Assembly: GCA_902531755.1 (NCBI GenBank)
Contig: CACAFI010000001.1
Location: 62,001-126,000 of the forward strand
Reading direction: 5' to 3'
Source: an uncultured Alphaproteobacteria bacterium
GTDB taxonomy: Bacteria > Pseudomonadota > Alphaproteobacteria > Rhodobacterales > Rhodobacteraceae
DNA length: 64,000 nt
The position numbers were made by a program, and so were the translations under genes. Position 1 is the stretch's first letter. Each line of letters opens with the position of its first letter. Below the pieces are notes generated by a model. The model was not told the origin of the DNA. It did not search any database and worked only from the letters and a program-made list of their open reading frames with translations. Of this stretch, positions 51,065 to 60,580 are shown one piece after another.

Positions 51065-52591
51065 ATGGTTATTAAGTTACCAAATAGTTGGGATATAAGG
51101 ACTATCTCAGAAGAAATTGGTTTAGACCTAGAAGAGAAAGAAATTCTCGAATATATAGAGCTTATGGGTCCCGCCATTGAGTCCTACAATTACATTGACA
51201 AAGTCCCTGATAATATACCATCAGTGAAATACAGCAGAACACCTGGTTATAAACCTAAAGGAGAAGAAAATAAATATAATGCTTGGCACGTAAAAACTAC
51301 TGTGAAAGGGAATTCTAGAGGTAAATTAGTTGGCAAAACAGTTGTCTTAAAAGATAATGTGATGTTGGCAGGAGTTCCTTTTATCAATGGATCTGCTACT
51401 CTTGAAGGCTATCAGCCCGATATGGATGCCACGATTGTGACAAGATTGCTTGATGCGGGTGCAACCATAGTTGGTAAAGCACATTGTGAAAATTTTTGTT
51501 TCTCATGCGGTAGCCATACCAATTCGACAGGACCTTGCCATAATCCACATAAAATGGGTTATATGGCAGGAGGTTCTTCTTCAGGAAGTGCTGTATTAGT
51601 AGCTGTTGGTGAAGTTGATATGGCGATTGGAGGAGATCAGGGTGGATCAATTAGAATGCCAGCTTCTTGGTGCGGTATCTATGGAATGAAACCCACTCAT
51701 GGATTGGTTCCTTATACAGGAATTATGCCTATCGAGATTACGGTAGATCATGCTGGTCCCATGACAAATAATGTTGAAGACAATGCACTGATGCTTGAAG
51801 TTATCGCTGGGTCTGACAGTCTTGATCCAAGACAAGTTGATATAAAGACCCACAAATATACAAAGTCATTATTAGGAAAAAATGGGTTAGAGAATTTAAG
51901 GATTGGAGTTGTAAAAGAAGGCTTTCAACAAGAAGGGTGTGAGGATGATGTGAACTTAAAGGTGAGAAGTGCTCTTAATCATTTTAAAGAGGTTGGTGCC
52001 GTTGTAGAAGATGTATCTATTCCTCTTCATTTGGAGGCCCCGGCACTGCTTGCCCCCATATATTTTGAAGGGGCAACTCAGACTATGATGTATGGTGATG
52101 GTTATGGTGTAAGCAGGTCTGACCTCTACTCTACTAGCCTGATGGACTTTCATAGAAATTGGAGAACGAGGGCAAATGAGCTTCCAGCAACAGTTAAATT
52201 GGTTACCCTTTTAGGAACTTATATAAGAAAAAATCATGGAAGCAGATACTTTGGTAAATCCATAAATTTAATTCGAATGTTGCGTTCAGCATATGATGAA
52301 AAACTTTCAAGTTACGATTTACTTGTAATGCCTACAACCGCTGCTAAGGCACAAGCTATTCCCCATGCCGGAGCAAGTATTAAAGAAGTTGTTCAATCAG
52401 CTTTGCCCCTATATTTAAATGGAAATACCCAGCCATTTAATGCAACTCACCATCCGGCTATGGCAGTACCTTGTGGAATGTCCGAAGGTTTACCCATAAG
52501 CCTTATGCTAATTGGTAAGCATTTTGATGAACCAACGATCTACAGAGCAGCACACGCTTTTCAAGAGACAATTGATTGGAGGTCAATTTAA
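51065..52591 (+). CDS. Amidase, amidase-signature family (copy 2)
   Basis: This 508-residue paralogue lies 18 bp after copy 1. The triad Lys96, Ser171 and Ser195 is conserved at identical positions, and stretches such as ENKYNAWHVKT and THGLVPYTGIMPIEI are identical, so the two arose by tandem duplication. Differences include NGSATLEGYQPD, GSHTNSTGPCHNPHKM (copy 1: GSHTSASGPVHNPHKM) and CENFCFSCG against CEFYCLSGG, all close to the substrate pocket. This may have changed substrate range. It ends 22 bp before ureE. Divergence is moderate, so the duplication is not very recent. Confidence 0.92.
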   Translation: MVIKLPNSWDIRTISEEIGLDLEEKEILEYIELMGPAIESYNYIDKVPDNIPSVKYSRTPGYKPKGEENKYNAWHVKTTVKGNSRGKLVGKTVVLKDNVMLAGVPFINGSATLEGYQPDMDATIVTRLLDAGATIVGKAHCENFCFSCGSHTNSTGPCHNPHKMGYMAGGSSSGSAVLVAVGEVDMAIGGDQGGSIRMPASWCGIYGMKPTHGLVPYTGIMPIEITVDHAGPMTNNVEDNALMLEVIAGSDSLDPRQVDIKTHKYTKSLLGKNGLENLRIGVVKEGFQQEGCEDDVNLKVRSALNHFKEVGAVVEDVSIPLHLEAPALLAPIYFEGATQTMMYGDGYGVSRSDLYSTSLMDFHRNWRTRANELPATVKLVTLLGTYIRKNHGSRYFGKSINLIRMLRSAYDEKLSSYDLLVMPTTAAKAQAIPHAGASIKEVVQSALPLYLNGNTQPFNATHHPAMAVPCGMSEGLPISLMLIGKHFDEPTIYRAAHAFQETIDWRSI

Positions 52592-52613
52592 TCGCTAAAT
52601 GGTTTGAATTTAT

Positions 52614-53069
52614 ATGATTTTCGAAAAAATATTGGGAAACGAAAACGACGAATCATTTTCTGAGAAGCTTCATCATCTTTCTCATAAGTCATTGGTAGAT
52701 TACATTGAGATAAAGCCAGAAGATTCTTTTAGACGAAGAATGAGGATGGTTTCAATTAACGGAAGGGAATACAAACTTGCTATTCCAAGATCACAGAAGA
52801 TTGAAAATGGATCTATTCTATGGTTATCAGAAGATTTTGCAGTTGTTATCAGAATACTTAATGGTCCAAAAATTCGAGTAACACCCAAGAATATAACATC
52901 GGCAGTACGACTAGGGTATCATTGTGGAAATTTACATTGGAAAACAAACTTCATTCAAGGAGGCATAGATATCATTCTTAGCGGTGAAAGTCAAAACTAC
53001 TTTGATAGGCTAAAGACATTGGAAGAATTTGCTGATTTTGAAGTGGAATATTTAGAAAATGACAATTGA
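52614..53069 (+). CDS. ureE: Urease accessory protein UreE (nickel chaperone)
   Basis: This 151-residue metallochaperone delivers nickel to urease. Two domains are recognisable: an N-terminal beta domain with RRRMRMVSINGREYKLAIPR at about residues 40-60, and a ferredoxin-like domain with the dimer-interface histidine in LGYHCGNLHWKTNF at about 101-114. The C-terminus ends in acidic residues and lacks the His-rich tail of Klebsiella UreE, which is common in other groups. UreE is first in the operon; it is 22 bp after amidase 2 and overlaps ureF by 11 bp. Confidence 0.88.
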   Translation: MIFEKILGNENDESFSEKLHHLSHKSLVDYIEIKPEDSFRRRMRMVSINGREYKLAIPRSQKIENGSILWLSEDFAVVIRILNGPKIRVTPKNITSAVRLGYHCGNLHWKTNFIQGGIDIILSGESQNYFDRLKTLEEFADFEVEYLENDN

Positions 53070-53715
53070 CTTTTTAAGGTCACTTCAACTTGCAGATAGT
53101 GGATTCCCTACGGGAAGTTTTGGTTACTCTTGGGGTTTAGAAGCAGCAGTTTACAAAGGGTTACTAACAAAAAATAATTTTTCACTATGGTTAGAAAGTG
53201 AAATGTTAGATAGATGGGCCTTTTTTGATCGTATAATTTTGTCCGAAGCTTGGAGTAAAAATATACACAATTTCTTGTTGTGGGAAAAGAAAATAGATAG
53301 ATTTTTTTGGTCTAAAAAACAAAAAAAAGACTCAATTGGTGCTGGTCGCGTTTATTTAGAAAGTCTTAATCGCTTTGATTCAAAAAAGTCATCGGACTTA
53401 TTGAAAATGTTAAACGAAAATAAAATCTATGGACATTTATCTGCGTTACAGGGAATTACATATAAAATGATGGGTTTATCGAGATATCAATCTATGCTCA
53501 TAGGTGCACATGTTAATTCACAATCTTTAATATCTGCAGCTGTAAGATTAAATATAGTTTCATCTATGAACGGACAAATTTACTACTCTGAGTTAATACC
53601 GAAATTAGCAGATCTTTGTTCCAGAAAATGTTGTGAAGATGATATCGGTGGCTTTTTCCCAAGTGGAGAAATAGCGTTGCTCAGCTTTAGACCTAATTCT
53701 TTGTTTATTAATTGA
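53059..53715 (+). CDS. ureF: Urease accessory protein UreF
   Basis: This 218-residue all-helical protein forms the UreD-UreF-UreG activation complex. The diagnostic N-terminal sequence is LRSLQLADSGFPTGSFGYSWGLE, with further family features in GHLSALQGITYKMMGLSRYQS near residue 125-145. The frame overlaps the end of ureE by 11 bp, and 9 bp separate it from ureA/B, with TTGAGGAGT before that gene. The size is normal. It is required to insert nickel with the help of UreG GTPase. Confidence 0.9.
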   Translation: MTIDFLRSLQLADSGFPTGSFGYSWGLEAAVYKGLLTKNNFSLWLESEMLDRWAFFDRIILSEAWSKNIHNFLLWEKKIDRFFWSKKQKKDSIGAGRVYLESLNRFDSKKSSDLLKMLNENKIYGHLSALQGITYKMMGLSRYQSMLIGAHVNSQSLISAAVRLNIVSSMNGQIYYSELIPKLADLCSRKCCEDDIGGFFPSGEIALLSFRPNSLFIN

Positions 53716-53724
53716 GGAGTAATT

Positions 53725-54414
53725 ATGAATTTAACACCTACTGAAATGGAAAGACTAACAATATTTACCGTTGCTGAGCTGGCTAGACGTTATAAAAAGC
53801 ATGGTGTAAAGCTAAGCATGCCAGAGGCACAAGCACTTATAGCGGATGAAATATTATTAGGTGCAAGACGGGGCATGTCTCACTCGGAGCTTGTAACCTA
53901 TGGTAGTAACATTTTAAATTCTGGTGATGTAGAGGAAGGAGTAGCAAACTTAATAAGGTCAATCTCAATCGAAGTATCACTAGAAGAGGGTACAAAATTA
54001 GTAACCATATTTGATCCTATAGAAGCAAATAATTTAGAAAGAATACCTGGCCAAATTTACTGTATGAAGGGAGATATTGAGTTAAACAAAAATAGAAAAA
54101 TGGTAAAATTAAAAGTAATGAATTCTGGAGATCGATCTATTCAAGTAAGATCTCATGCCCACTTTTTTGAGGTTAATAGAGTGCTGCTATTTGATAGAGA
54201 AAGGGCTTTCGGAATGCGATTAGATAGACCTTCTGGAGGAGGGGAACGCTTTGATCCAGGTATAGAAAAAGAGGTTTCCTTGGTCGCTTATGGAGGAAAT
54301 AAGTTTGTAGAAGGATTTTCGGGTTTGACACAGGGACATTTGAGTAAGACTGATGTGAAAGAAAAGGCTTTACAGAAAGCAAAAGAAAATCATTTTATTG
54401 CCAAGGAGAAATAA
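53725..54414 (+). CDS. ureAB: Urease gamma and beta subunits fused
   Basis: This 229-residue protein fuses the gamma subunit (about residues 1-100: LTPTEMERLTIFTVAELARRYKKHGVKL, ADEILLGARRG) to the beta subunit (about 110-215: IPGQIYCMKGDIELN and RSHAHFFEVNRVLLFDRE, then GMRLDRPSGGGERFDPG). The fusion is typical of Helicobacter-type UreA and is less usual in alphaproteobacteria, where ureA and ureB are normally separate. It overlaps the ureC start by one base (ATAATG), so the three-part enzyme would be made stoichiometrically. Confidence 0.93.
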   Translation: MNLTPTEMERLTIFTVAELARRYKKHGVKLSMPEAQALIADEILLGARRGMSHSELVTYGSNILNSGDVEEGVANLIRSISIEVSLEEGTKLVTIFDPIEANNLERIPGQIYCMKGDIELNKNRKMVKLKVMNSGDRSIQVRSHAHFFEVNRVLLFDRERAFGMRLDRPSGGGERFDPGIEKEVSLVAYGGNKFVEGFSGLTQGHLSKTDVKEKALQKAKENHFIAKEK

Positions 54415-56117
54415 TGAAGATATCGAGAGAGCAATACGCTTCCTTTTATGGTCCTACCACAGGCGATATTTTTCGTCTAGGGGATACCTCGCTGCTTGCA
54501 GAAGTTGAAAAAGACTATGCATACTATGGCGACGAATTGACAACGGGGGCTGGTAAAAACATGAGAGACGGCGAAGGATTTCGTCCGAGCGGAACAGATA
54601 AATCAGGCGCCTTAGATTTAGTTGTTCAAAACGCTGTAATAATTGATCCAATATTAGGCATTATTAAGGGAGACATAGGAGTAAGAAGAGGCAAGATTGT
54701 CGATATCGGCAAGGCAGGTAATCCGGACATAATGGATTCTGTTAGCAAAAATTTGGTCACTGGTCCAAATACTACAGTCATCCATGGTGACAATATGATA
54801 ATAACACCAGGAATAGTAGAAGCACATTCACATTTTCTTTCTCCACAACAAGTATGGCATGCACTTGCAGGTGGTTGTACAACAATGATAGGTATGAGCC
54901 CTGGTCCACATTTTGATGTCAGTTGCTCCGGTCCATTTACATTAGGAAAACTAATTCAAGCGGCAGATGAGTTTCCAATTAATTTTGGGTTCTTGGGTAG
55001 AGGTTCGTCTAATCCAGCAGCTGTTGAAGAGAGTGTTGGAGGTGGTGCTCTTGGAGTTAAAATTCACGAAGATTTTGGCGCATCGGGAGCTGTGATTGAT
55101 GGGTGTTTGATCGCAGCTGATAACAGTGATTTTTCTGTACATATTCATACTGACACAATAAATGAATTTGGTTTTTATCAAGATACAATGAAGGCAATTA
55201 AAGATCGAACAATCCATATGTACCATACTGAAGGAGCAGGTGGGGGACATGCACCTGATATCTTAGCTGTAAACGGTTGGGAAAATGTAATTCCCTCTTC
55301 AACAAATCCAACCAACCCCTTTACGGCAGCAGCGCTTGAAGAGGGAGTACCGATGACGATGCTCGCGCATATGATGAGTTATGAGTTGCCAGAAGATGTC
55401 TCATTTGCAGAGTGTAGAATACGTCCCCAGACTATGGCAGCAGAAGATATCCTGCATGATATGGGAGCAATTTCAATATTTGCAACGGATACTCAGGGAA
55501 TGGGAAGACTTGCAGAAAATGGAACGAAAGCCTTTCAATTGGCTTCAGTAATGAAAGATCATTTTGGAAGGTTTAAAGAGGAAAAAACCGCAAATGCAGA
55601 TAATGAAAGGATCTTACGTTATATCGCAAAGCTAACAATAAATCCCTCTATTGCGGCAGGTATTTCTGATTATGTTGGTTCTATAAGTTCAGGAAAATAT
55701 GCAGACTTTGTGATTTGGCGAAGAGATCATTTTATGGCAAAACCTGAACAAGTGGTTAAGTGTGGAGAAATAGTGTGGTCAAAAATGGGTGACGGAAACG
55801 GAAGCTTTATAGGGGCTGAACCATTGATTCAAAGACCTATGTGGGGAGCAATGGGGCGTTCAAAATCAGAAAATGGTTTCACCTTCGTGAGTAAGTTAGC
55901 AGTGGAGAATGCAGTACATGACAAGTTGGATGTAAAAAAGAAGTTTTTACCGATTAAATCCGTGCGTACACTTAGAAAAACAGATATGGTTCGTAATAAT
56001 GCGACACCGTCAATAGAAGTTGATAGCAACACATTTGAGGTGAGAGCAGACGGACGTCTATTGAATTCTCCACCAGCGAAGCGGGTCCCTTTAAATAGAA
56101 GTTATTTTGTCAGATGA
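54414..56117 (+). CDS. ureC: Urease alpha (catalytic) subunit, divergent
   Basis: This 567-residue protein carries the nickel active site. Metal ligands are H138 and H140 (EAHSHFL), carbamylated K216 (GVKIHEDFG), H245 (IHTDTIN), H271 (HTEGAGGGH) and D359 (ATDTQGMGR). The general acid corresponding to Klebsiella His320 is H319, but the flap cysteine (Cys319) is Ala318 (MLAHMM in place of MVCHHL). Other departures are HSHF in place of HIHF, HEDFG in place of HEDWG, and the segment at 160-175, where TPGPW-type sequence is replaced by [12 protein letters not shown]. It should therefore be a nickel amidohydrolase; urea is the natural guess, but the substrate is less certain than usual. Confidence 0.9.
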   Translation: MKISREQYASFYGPTTGDIFRLGDTSLLAEVEKDYAYYGDELTTGAGKNMRDGEGFRPSGTDKSGALDLVVQNAVIIDPILGIIKGDIGVRRGKIVDIGKAGNPDIMDSVSKNLVTGPNTTVIHGDNMIITPGIVEAHSHFLSPQQVWHALAGGCTTMIGMSPGPHFDVSCSGPFTLGKLIQAADEFPINFGFLGRGSSNPAAVEESVGGGALGVKIHEDFGASGAVIDGCLIAADNSDFSVHIHTDTINEFGFYQDTMKAIKDRTIHMYHTEGAGGGHAPDILAVNGWENVIPSSTNPTNPFTAAALEEGVPMTMLAHMMSYELPEDVSFAECRIRPQTMAAEDILHDMGAISIFATDTQGMGRLAENGTKAFQLASVMKDHFGRFKEEKTANADNERILRYIAKLTINPSIAAGISDYVGSISSGKYADFVIWRRDHFMAKPEQVVKCGEIVWSKMGDGNGSFIGAEPLIQRPMWGAMGRSKSENGFTFVSKLAVENAVHDKLDVKKKFLPIKSVRTLRKTDMVRNNATPSIEVDSNTFEVRADGRLLNSPPAKRVPLNRSYFVR

Positions 56118-56719
56118 CAGCAGCTAGAATAGGAATAGGTGGTCCTGTTGGATCCGGTAAGACTGCTTTAATAGAGCAATTATTAGATAATTTTAAAAAA
56201 AAATCGATTAGTGTTGCGGTAATAACAAACGATTTAGTAACCGATGAGGATGCACTAAGGATAAGAAAAAGCGGAAAATTAAAAGAAGATAGAGTGGTTG
56301 CTGTTCAAGCAGGAGCTTGTCCACATACAGTGATAAGAGAGGACCCCAGTCTTAACATTAGCGCTGCTGATAAACTGGAAAGTAAGTTTCCAGATTTAAA
56401 AGCTATTTTAATTGAAAGTGGTGGTGATAATCTAGCGTCAACGTTTTCCCTAGATCTAGTAGATTGGTGGATGTTTGTGATTGATGTTGCAGGAGGTGAT
56501 GACATTCCAAGAAAAAATGGTCCGGGCGTTTTAAATTGTGATTTATTAGTAATAAACAAAATTGACCTTGCTCCATATGTTGGGGTTAATCTTGAAGATA
56601 TGCTTCTAGAGGCAAAGTCAGCAAGGCACGGTAGGAAAGTTATTAGCTCAAATTGTAAAACTGGTATAGGAGTTGATGAATTGTTTTCTATAATTGAGAA
56701 CGAGGTTATTTTTGAGTAA
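56114..56719 (+). CDS. ureG: Urease accessory GTPase UreG
   Basis: This 201-residue GTPase drives nickel insertion. P-loop [15 protein letters not shown] at about residues 8-22, the metal-binding [11 protein letters not shown] near 76-86 (the CPH motif that binds nickel at the dimer interface), [14 protein letters not shown] near 101, and [10 protein letters not shown] near 152 are all present. It overlaps the end of ureC by ATGA and overlaps ureD by 8 bp. The residues needed for nucleotide and metal binding are intact, so the maturation machinery looks functional. Confidence 0.93.
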   Translation: MTAARIGIGGPVGSGKTALIEQLLDNFKKKSISVAVITNDLVTDEDALRIRKSGKLKEDRVVAVQAGACPHTVIREDPSLNISAADKLESKFPDLKAILIESGGDNLASTFSLDLVDWWMFVIDVAGGDDIPRKNGPGVLNCDLLVINKIDLAPYVGVNLEDMLLEAKSARHGRKVISSNCKTGIGVDELFSIIENEVIFE

Positions 56720-57530
56720 ACATTTCGACAAACTTAGAGAAGAAAGTAAATTTGTCTTTAATATTGAGATTAAGAAAAACAATCACAACAAGTTCAAGCT
56801 AGTAAAAAAGAAAGTTACCTTTCCTTGGTCTCTAGGACGAGGTTATGAGCAAAGAAGTGGTATGAATTGTATTCGGATATTACCTCAAGTAGCTGGGGCA
56901 GGATTAATGTCTGGAGATAACTTTTTTCAAAGAGTTTATTTAGGGAAAGATGCAAGAGTCAGGATGGAGGACTCAGGTTCTATGATTGTCCTTTCAGGAG
57001 AGAAGGGTCCCGCGGCAACCCATTGGGAATATACTGTAAATGAAGGGGGTATACTAATTCTTGATAGTGAGCCGTACTGCCTTTTAGATAACGCGAGGTG
57101 TGAATTTTATAATACCTTTTATTTATCTGAAAGTGCCACCGTAATAGCTCTTGACGGTTTTTGTCATTCAAAAAATTTAGTAGAAAAATTCGGATACTAT
57201 AAAAACGAAACCAAGGTCAGGTCTCTGGATGGGAAATTAATTTTGATGGATCGACAAAAAGCTTTAGCTGGCTCTCTACATCGTCTTTCAAAGTATGTTG
57301 AGAAAGGGTCGGGAGCAGTTGGAACAATAAATATTTTTGCTGTGGAAAAGGTAAGTGCAAACCTGATAGCAGTTGTTGATGATTTAGATATTCCTCATGC
57401 AAGAACGGCGTTCAATGGTATATCTGGTTTTTCTGTACGGTTACTGGCTCCATCCGGAGGACAACTTCGTAATGTAACAAAACATGTTTTAGGCCAGTTC
57501 GAGCAAAAACTTAAAGAGTTAATTGTTTAA
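56712..57530 (+). CDS. ureD: Urease accessory protein UreD (UreH)
   Basis: This roughly 272-residue scaffold protein binds apo-urease with UreF and UreG. TTG 56712 is preferred because GAGG lies 7 nt before it and because the start then overlaps the ureG stop in the string TTGAGTAA; TTG 56694 would add six residues. Family features are [20 protein letters not shown] near residues 58-77, [22 protein letters not shown] near 105, and [23 protein letters not shown] near the C-terminus. UreD is normally the first gene in alphaproteobacterial urease operons; here it is last. Confidence 0.88.
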   Translation: MSKHFDKLREESKFVFNIEIKKNNHNKFKLVKKKVTFPWSLGRGYEQRSGMNCIRILPQVAGAGLMSGDNFFQRVYLGKDARVRMEDSGSMIVLSGEKGPAATHWEYTVNEGGILILDSEPYCLLDNARCEFYNTFYLSESATVIALDGFCHSKNLVEKFGYYKNETKVRSLDGKLILMDRQKALAGSLHRLSKYVEKGSGAVGTINIFAVEKVSANLIAVVDDLDIPHARTAFNGISGFSVRLLAPSGGQLRNVTKHVLGQFEQKLKELIV

Positions 57531-57542
57531 TTCAACAAACAC

Positions 57543-59468
57543 TTAACTACCTTTAACAGAGCAACTAGCTTGATTTTTTTGAGCCCCAAGATCTATAGAG
57601 GGGTTTTTATCAAAAAACCCAACTGGCATAAGTTTAAAGCCAGTTTTTACTACAGGTTGAACAGGATAATCCTCTATTCGTGGTAAATGGTGAAGGCCAA
57701 AAACATGCCAGGCAACGAGATCTTTATTTTTGATGCTTCTCTTCTTTTTAATAAATGAAGGTAATCCTTCATCAGATTTTGACCCGTTAACAAACTCCCC
57801 TGCAGGATATCTTTCTTCTCTATCAAATTCAGTTGCCCATAATGAGTTAAAGATAAACTTCATACGAGACCCAGAAGACCCGTTTGGATCATGAAATGAT
57901 GCTATACTGCCTGTTGGCTCAATCTTGTAAGACGTATTATTTCCCATTATGTTTTTTTTATTCTCACTTACAAACTTCCAGTATCTTTGCTTATCTGGAT
58001 TACGTTTGAAACCTCCTTCTACCTTGAGTGCTTTCTCTTGAACATAGAAAGCGTTGCCAAAAGGATTCAATTCCGATGATTTTTCTTGCTCTGTATCACA
58101 TTGATATAGTGAATTTTTTTCGCCATCAACTGCCATATCTAATCTAGCACAAAAAATATGTTGATGGATCTGGCCAACAACTCCTGGCGCTACTTCTGTT
58201 CCATATTTGTCACCAGAATGGGGTATGCAGCCGACTGTATTAATTACTCCGGTAGCTTTCATTTCAAATTCTATTTCTCCATCAAGATAAAGATACCAGT
58301 ATGAAGCATAATCATAATTTCCTACTGTTGAAATAGATGAAATCACAAGACGTCTTCCTCTTCTGACTTCCGTGCTATCGAGTCTGAAGTCGTAGTGCTT
58401 CCACAACAAGCCATGGTCTTCTTCATGAATGCATATCCCATTTTTTATTTTCATCGGATTTCCATTTGTGTCTGCTATCCAGCAGTCCATGTAGTAAATC
58501 GATCCTAAACAATCACACCCAAGCTCTAGAGAATTTGCTAATTTTCCAATCCCATATTCACCAATATCAAAAACATTTTTTCTTGCATGTGTTTTATTAG
58601 GACTTCCATAAGGTACTACCATTTCTGCAATCGATGCTCTGTAACATATTGATCTATTATCGTAGCATACATTATGAAGGGTTAAGCCTTCTCTGGAATT
58701 GAAACCGACTACTAGAGACCACTTGTCCCATAGAAGCTTTCCATCTTTAAACTCAAATGATACGCCGGAGGGCTGATTAATATTTATTTGCTTAAGATTA
58801 TTTCGCGGATTTTTCTCAAATTCAGGCATGTAGTTTCCTGGCGCTTTCGGAATAGGAATATCTCCCACATCTATAACTTCTATAACTTCTAAAGTTTTTA
58901 TGTCGACGGTAGCGTTTAAGCCCTCAATTGGATGTGCATATTGATGATCGGTTGGACTGTTTCGTACCCAAGCAAATATATGGCTTATATGTCTACCTTC
59001 TTCATCCTTAGAGGCAACAAAACCTGCTGACCAGGCATCAACGCACACCAAGTCCATATCTACAATACCTCTTCTCTTACATCCTTTAACGAAGCGAGGG
59101 TCGCTCTTTACTGCATTTTCAATATCTAAAAACTCTTCCAGCTGAATCATAGGCTGTGCATCAGAATATATCTCCTCTGATATAACTCTTTCTTCAGAAA
59201 TAGATACCTTTACAACGTTTATACCAACTTTGCCTTCTTTGAAAATATTCACTCTAGCAACTCGGGATATTTGCATACCTTTTTTGAAATTCAGTACAAA
59301 AGATTTCTCAGGTTCTTCGAGTTGAATTGTTTCAAAAAATATTTTTTCACGCGTCTCTACAAAATAATTTTTTACGATCTTAGCGGCAATATAAATTTCT
59401 TCCTCTGTCAAAGGATTAAGAGGATGCTTAATAGACTTAATTTTGTCTGACTCTACTAGTTGATCCAT
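57543..59468 (-). CDS. Copper-containing primary-amine oxidase
   Basis: This 641-residue enzyme oxidises primary amines to aldehyde, ammonia and H2O2. The cofactor tyrosine that becomes topaquinone is Tyr385 in VGNYDYAS (NYD/E motif). The catalytic base is Asp301 in FDIGEYG, and copper ligands are H435 and H437 (IHQHIF) with a third His in GLHHLPRIEDYP near residue 600. No signal peptide is seen, so the enzyme is likely cytoplasmic, as in Arthrobacter. It converges on ureD with 12 bp between, and adds another ammonia-releasing activity to this region. The amine substrate is unknown. Confidence 0.93.
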   Translation of the reverse strand: MDQLVESDKIKSIKHPLNPLTEEEIYIAAKIVKNYFVETREKIFFETIQLEEPEKSFVLNFKKGMQISRVARVNIFKEGKVGINVVKVSISEERVISEEIYSDAQPMIQLEEFLDIENAVKSDPRFVKGCKRRGIVDMDLVCVDAWSAGFVASKDEEGRHISHIFAWVRNSPTDHQYAHPIEGLNATVDIKTLEVIEVIDVGDIPIPKAPGNYMPEFEKNPRNNLKQININQPSGVSFEFKDGKLLWDKWSLVVGFNSREGLTLHNVCYDNRSICYRASIAEMVVPYGSPNKTHARKNVFDIGEYGIGKLANSLELGCDCLGSIYYMDCWIADTNGNPMKIKNGICIHEEDHGLLWKHYDFRLDSTEVRRGRRLVISSISTVGNYDYASYWYLYLDGEIEFEMKATGVINTVGCIPHSGDKYGTEVAPGVVGQIHQHIFCARLDMAVDGEKNSLYQCDTEQEKSSELNPFGNAFYVQEKALKVEGGFKRNPDKQRYWKFVSENKKNIMGNNTSYKIEPTGSIASFHDPNGSSGSRMKFIFNSLWATEFDREERYPAGEFVNGSKSDEGLPSFIKKKRSIKNKDLVAWHVFGLHHLPRIEDYPVQPVVKTGFKLMPVGFFDKNPSIDLGAQKNQASCSVKGS

Positions 59469-59596
59469 TTAAATACTCCCCTTTTATAAGTGGTGTAATA
59501 TTTATGTTCTTTACTTTTAGTTAATCCCAATAGTATTCTCTAATTGTTATAGCTTACACCAATAAGCTAAATTTTTAAATAATCTAATTGCATAAA

Positions 59597-60571
59597 ATGG
59601 CTTCAATAATTGAAATAGAGAAATATGGCCCCTCATCGGTTTTAACTTATAAGACGCATAGTATTGCAACGCCAAAATCAGGGGAAGTTCAGATTAAGCA
59701 TTTGGCAATTGGGGTTAATTATCATGATGTTTATGTTAGATCTGGTCTTTATAAAACCTTAAAACTTCCCGGTATACCTGGTTGTGAAGCAAGTGGTATA
59801 ATAGAAAAAATTGGTAAAAATGTAGATGGCTTTGAAGAAGGAGAAAGAGTCACATACTTGACGAGAGAATACGGAGCATATTCTACTCACATAAATATTG
59901 AAGCTGAAAAAGTTTTAAAGCTTCCAGCTACTTTAGAAGATGAATTGGTGGCAACAAATTTTTTGAGAGCAATGACAGTTGAAATGCTTATAAATCGAAT
60001 AACTTTAGTTGATTCATCAAAAACAATTTTGGTTACAGCAGCATCTGGTGGTGTTGGTCGCCTACTTTGCCAATGGGCAAGCTCCATGGGAGTTAAGGTA
60101 ATTGGTAGTGTGGGGTCTCAAGAGAAAATCCCAGAGACTAAATTGAATGGATGTTTTGAAACTTTCGTTTCAAATGACAAAGAATTTAGTAAGAAAATCT
60201 TGGAAATTACAGATGGAAAGGGTGTTGATATAGTTTTTGATTCTGTTGGAAATGACACTTTCGAATCTTCTTTAACATCATTGGCACATTGTGGATATTT
60301 GATTAACTTTGGTCAATCATCAGGCCCCGTCAAACCTATATTAATGACGACGCTAGCGGAGAAATCATTATCTATTTCTCGTCCTATACTTTTTCATTAT
60401 TTTGGGACACGTCGAAACTACGAAAAAATGGCATCTTCGGTATTTAAAGCTTTTGAAGATAATGTTATTAAGGTATCCGATTTTTTGCCATTCTCTTTGA
60501 AAGATGCATCCAGTGCACATGACACATTAGAATCCAGGAAGGGTGGAGGCAGCATATATCTGATACCCTAA
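59597..60571 (+). CDS. NADPH:quinone oxidoreductase-like (zeta-crystallin family)
   Basis: This roughly 324-residue medium-chain reductase without zinc ligands starts at ATG 59597; TTG 59588 would add three residues. It opens ASIIEIEKYGPSSVLTYK, with AIGVNYHDVYVRSGLYK near residue 40 and GIPGCEASGIIEKIGK near 58. The NADPH fold is VTAASGGVGRLLCQWA near 142. It belongs to the quinone oxidoreductase (Qor) branch of the MDR superfamily and probably reduces quinones or enones. It is divergent from the amine oxidase (128 bp) and 9 bp before the sulfurtransferase. Confidence 0.9.
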   Translation: MASIIEIEKYGPSSVLTYKTHSIATPKSGEVQIKHLAIGVNYHDVYVRSGLYKTLKLPGIPGCEASGIIEKIGKNVDGFEEGERVTYLTREYGAYSTHINIEAEKVLKLPATLEDELVATNFLRAMTVEMLINRITLVDSSKTILVTAASGGVGRLLCQWASSMGVKVIGSVGSQEKIPETKLNGCFETFVSNDKEFSKKILEITDGKGVDIVFDSVGNDTFESSLTSLAHCGYLINFGQSSGPVKPILMTTLAEKSLSISRPILFHYFGTRRNYEKMASSVFKAFEDNVIKVSDFLPFSLKDASSAHDTLESRKGGGSIYLIP

Positions 60572-60580
60572 TGTAATGAA

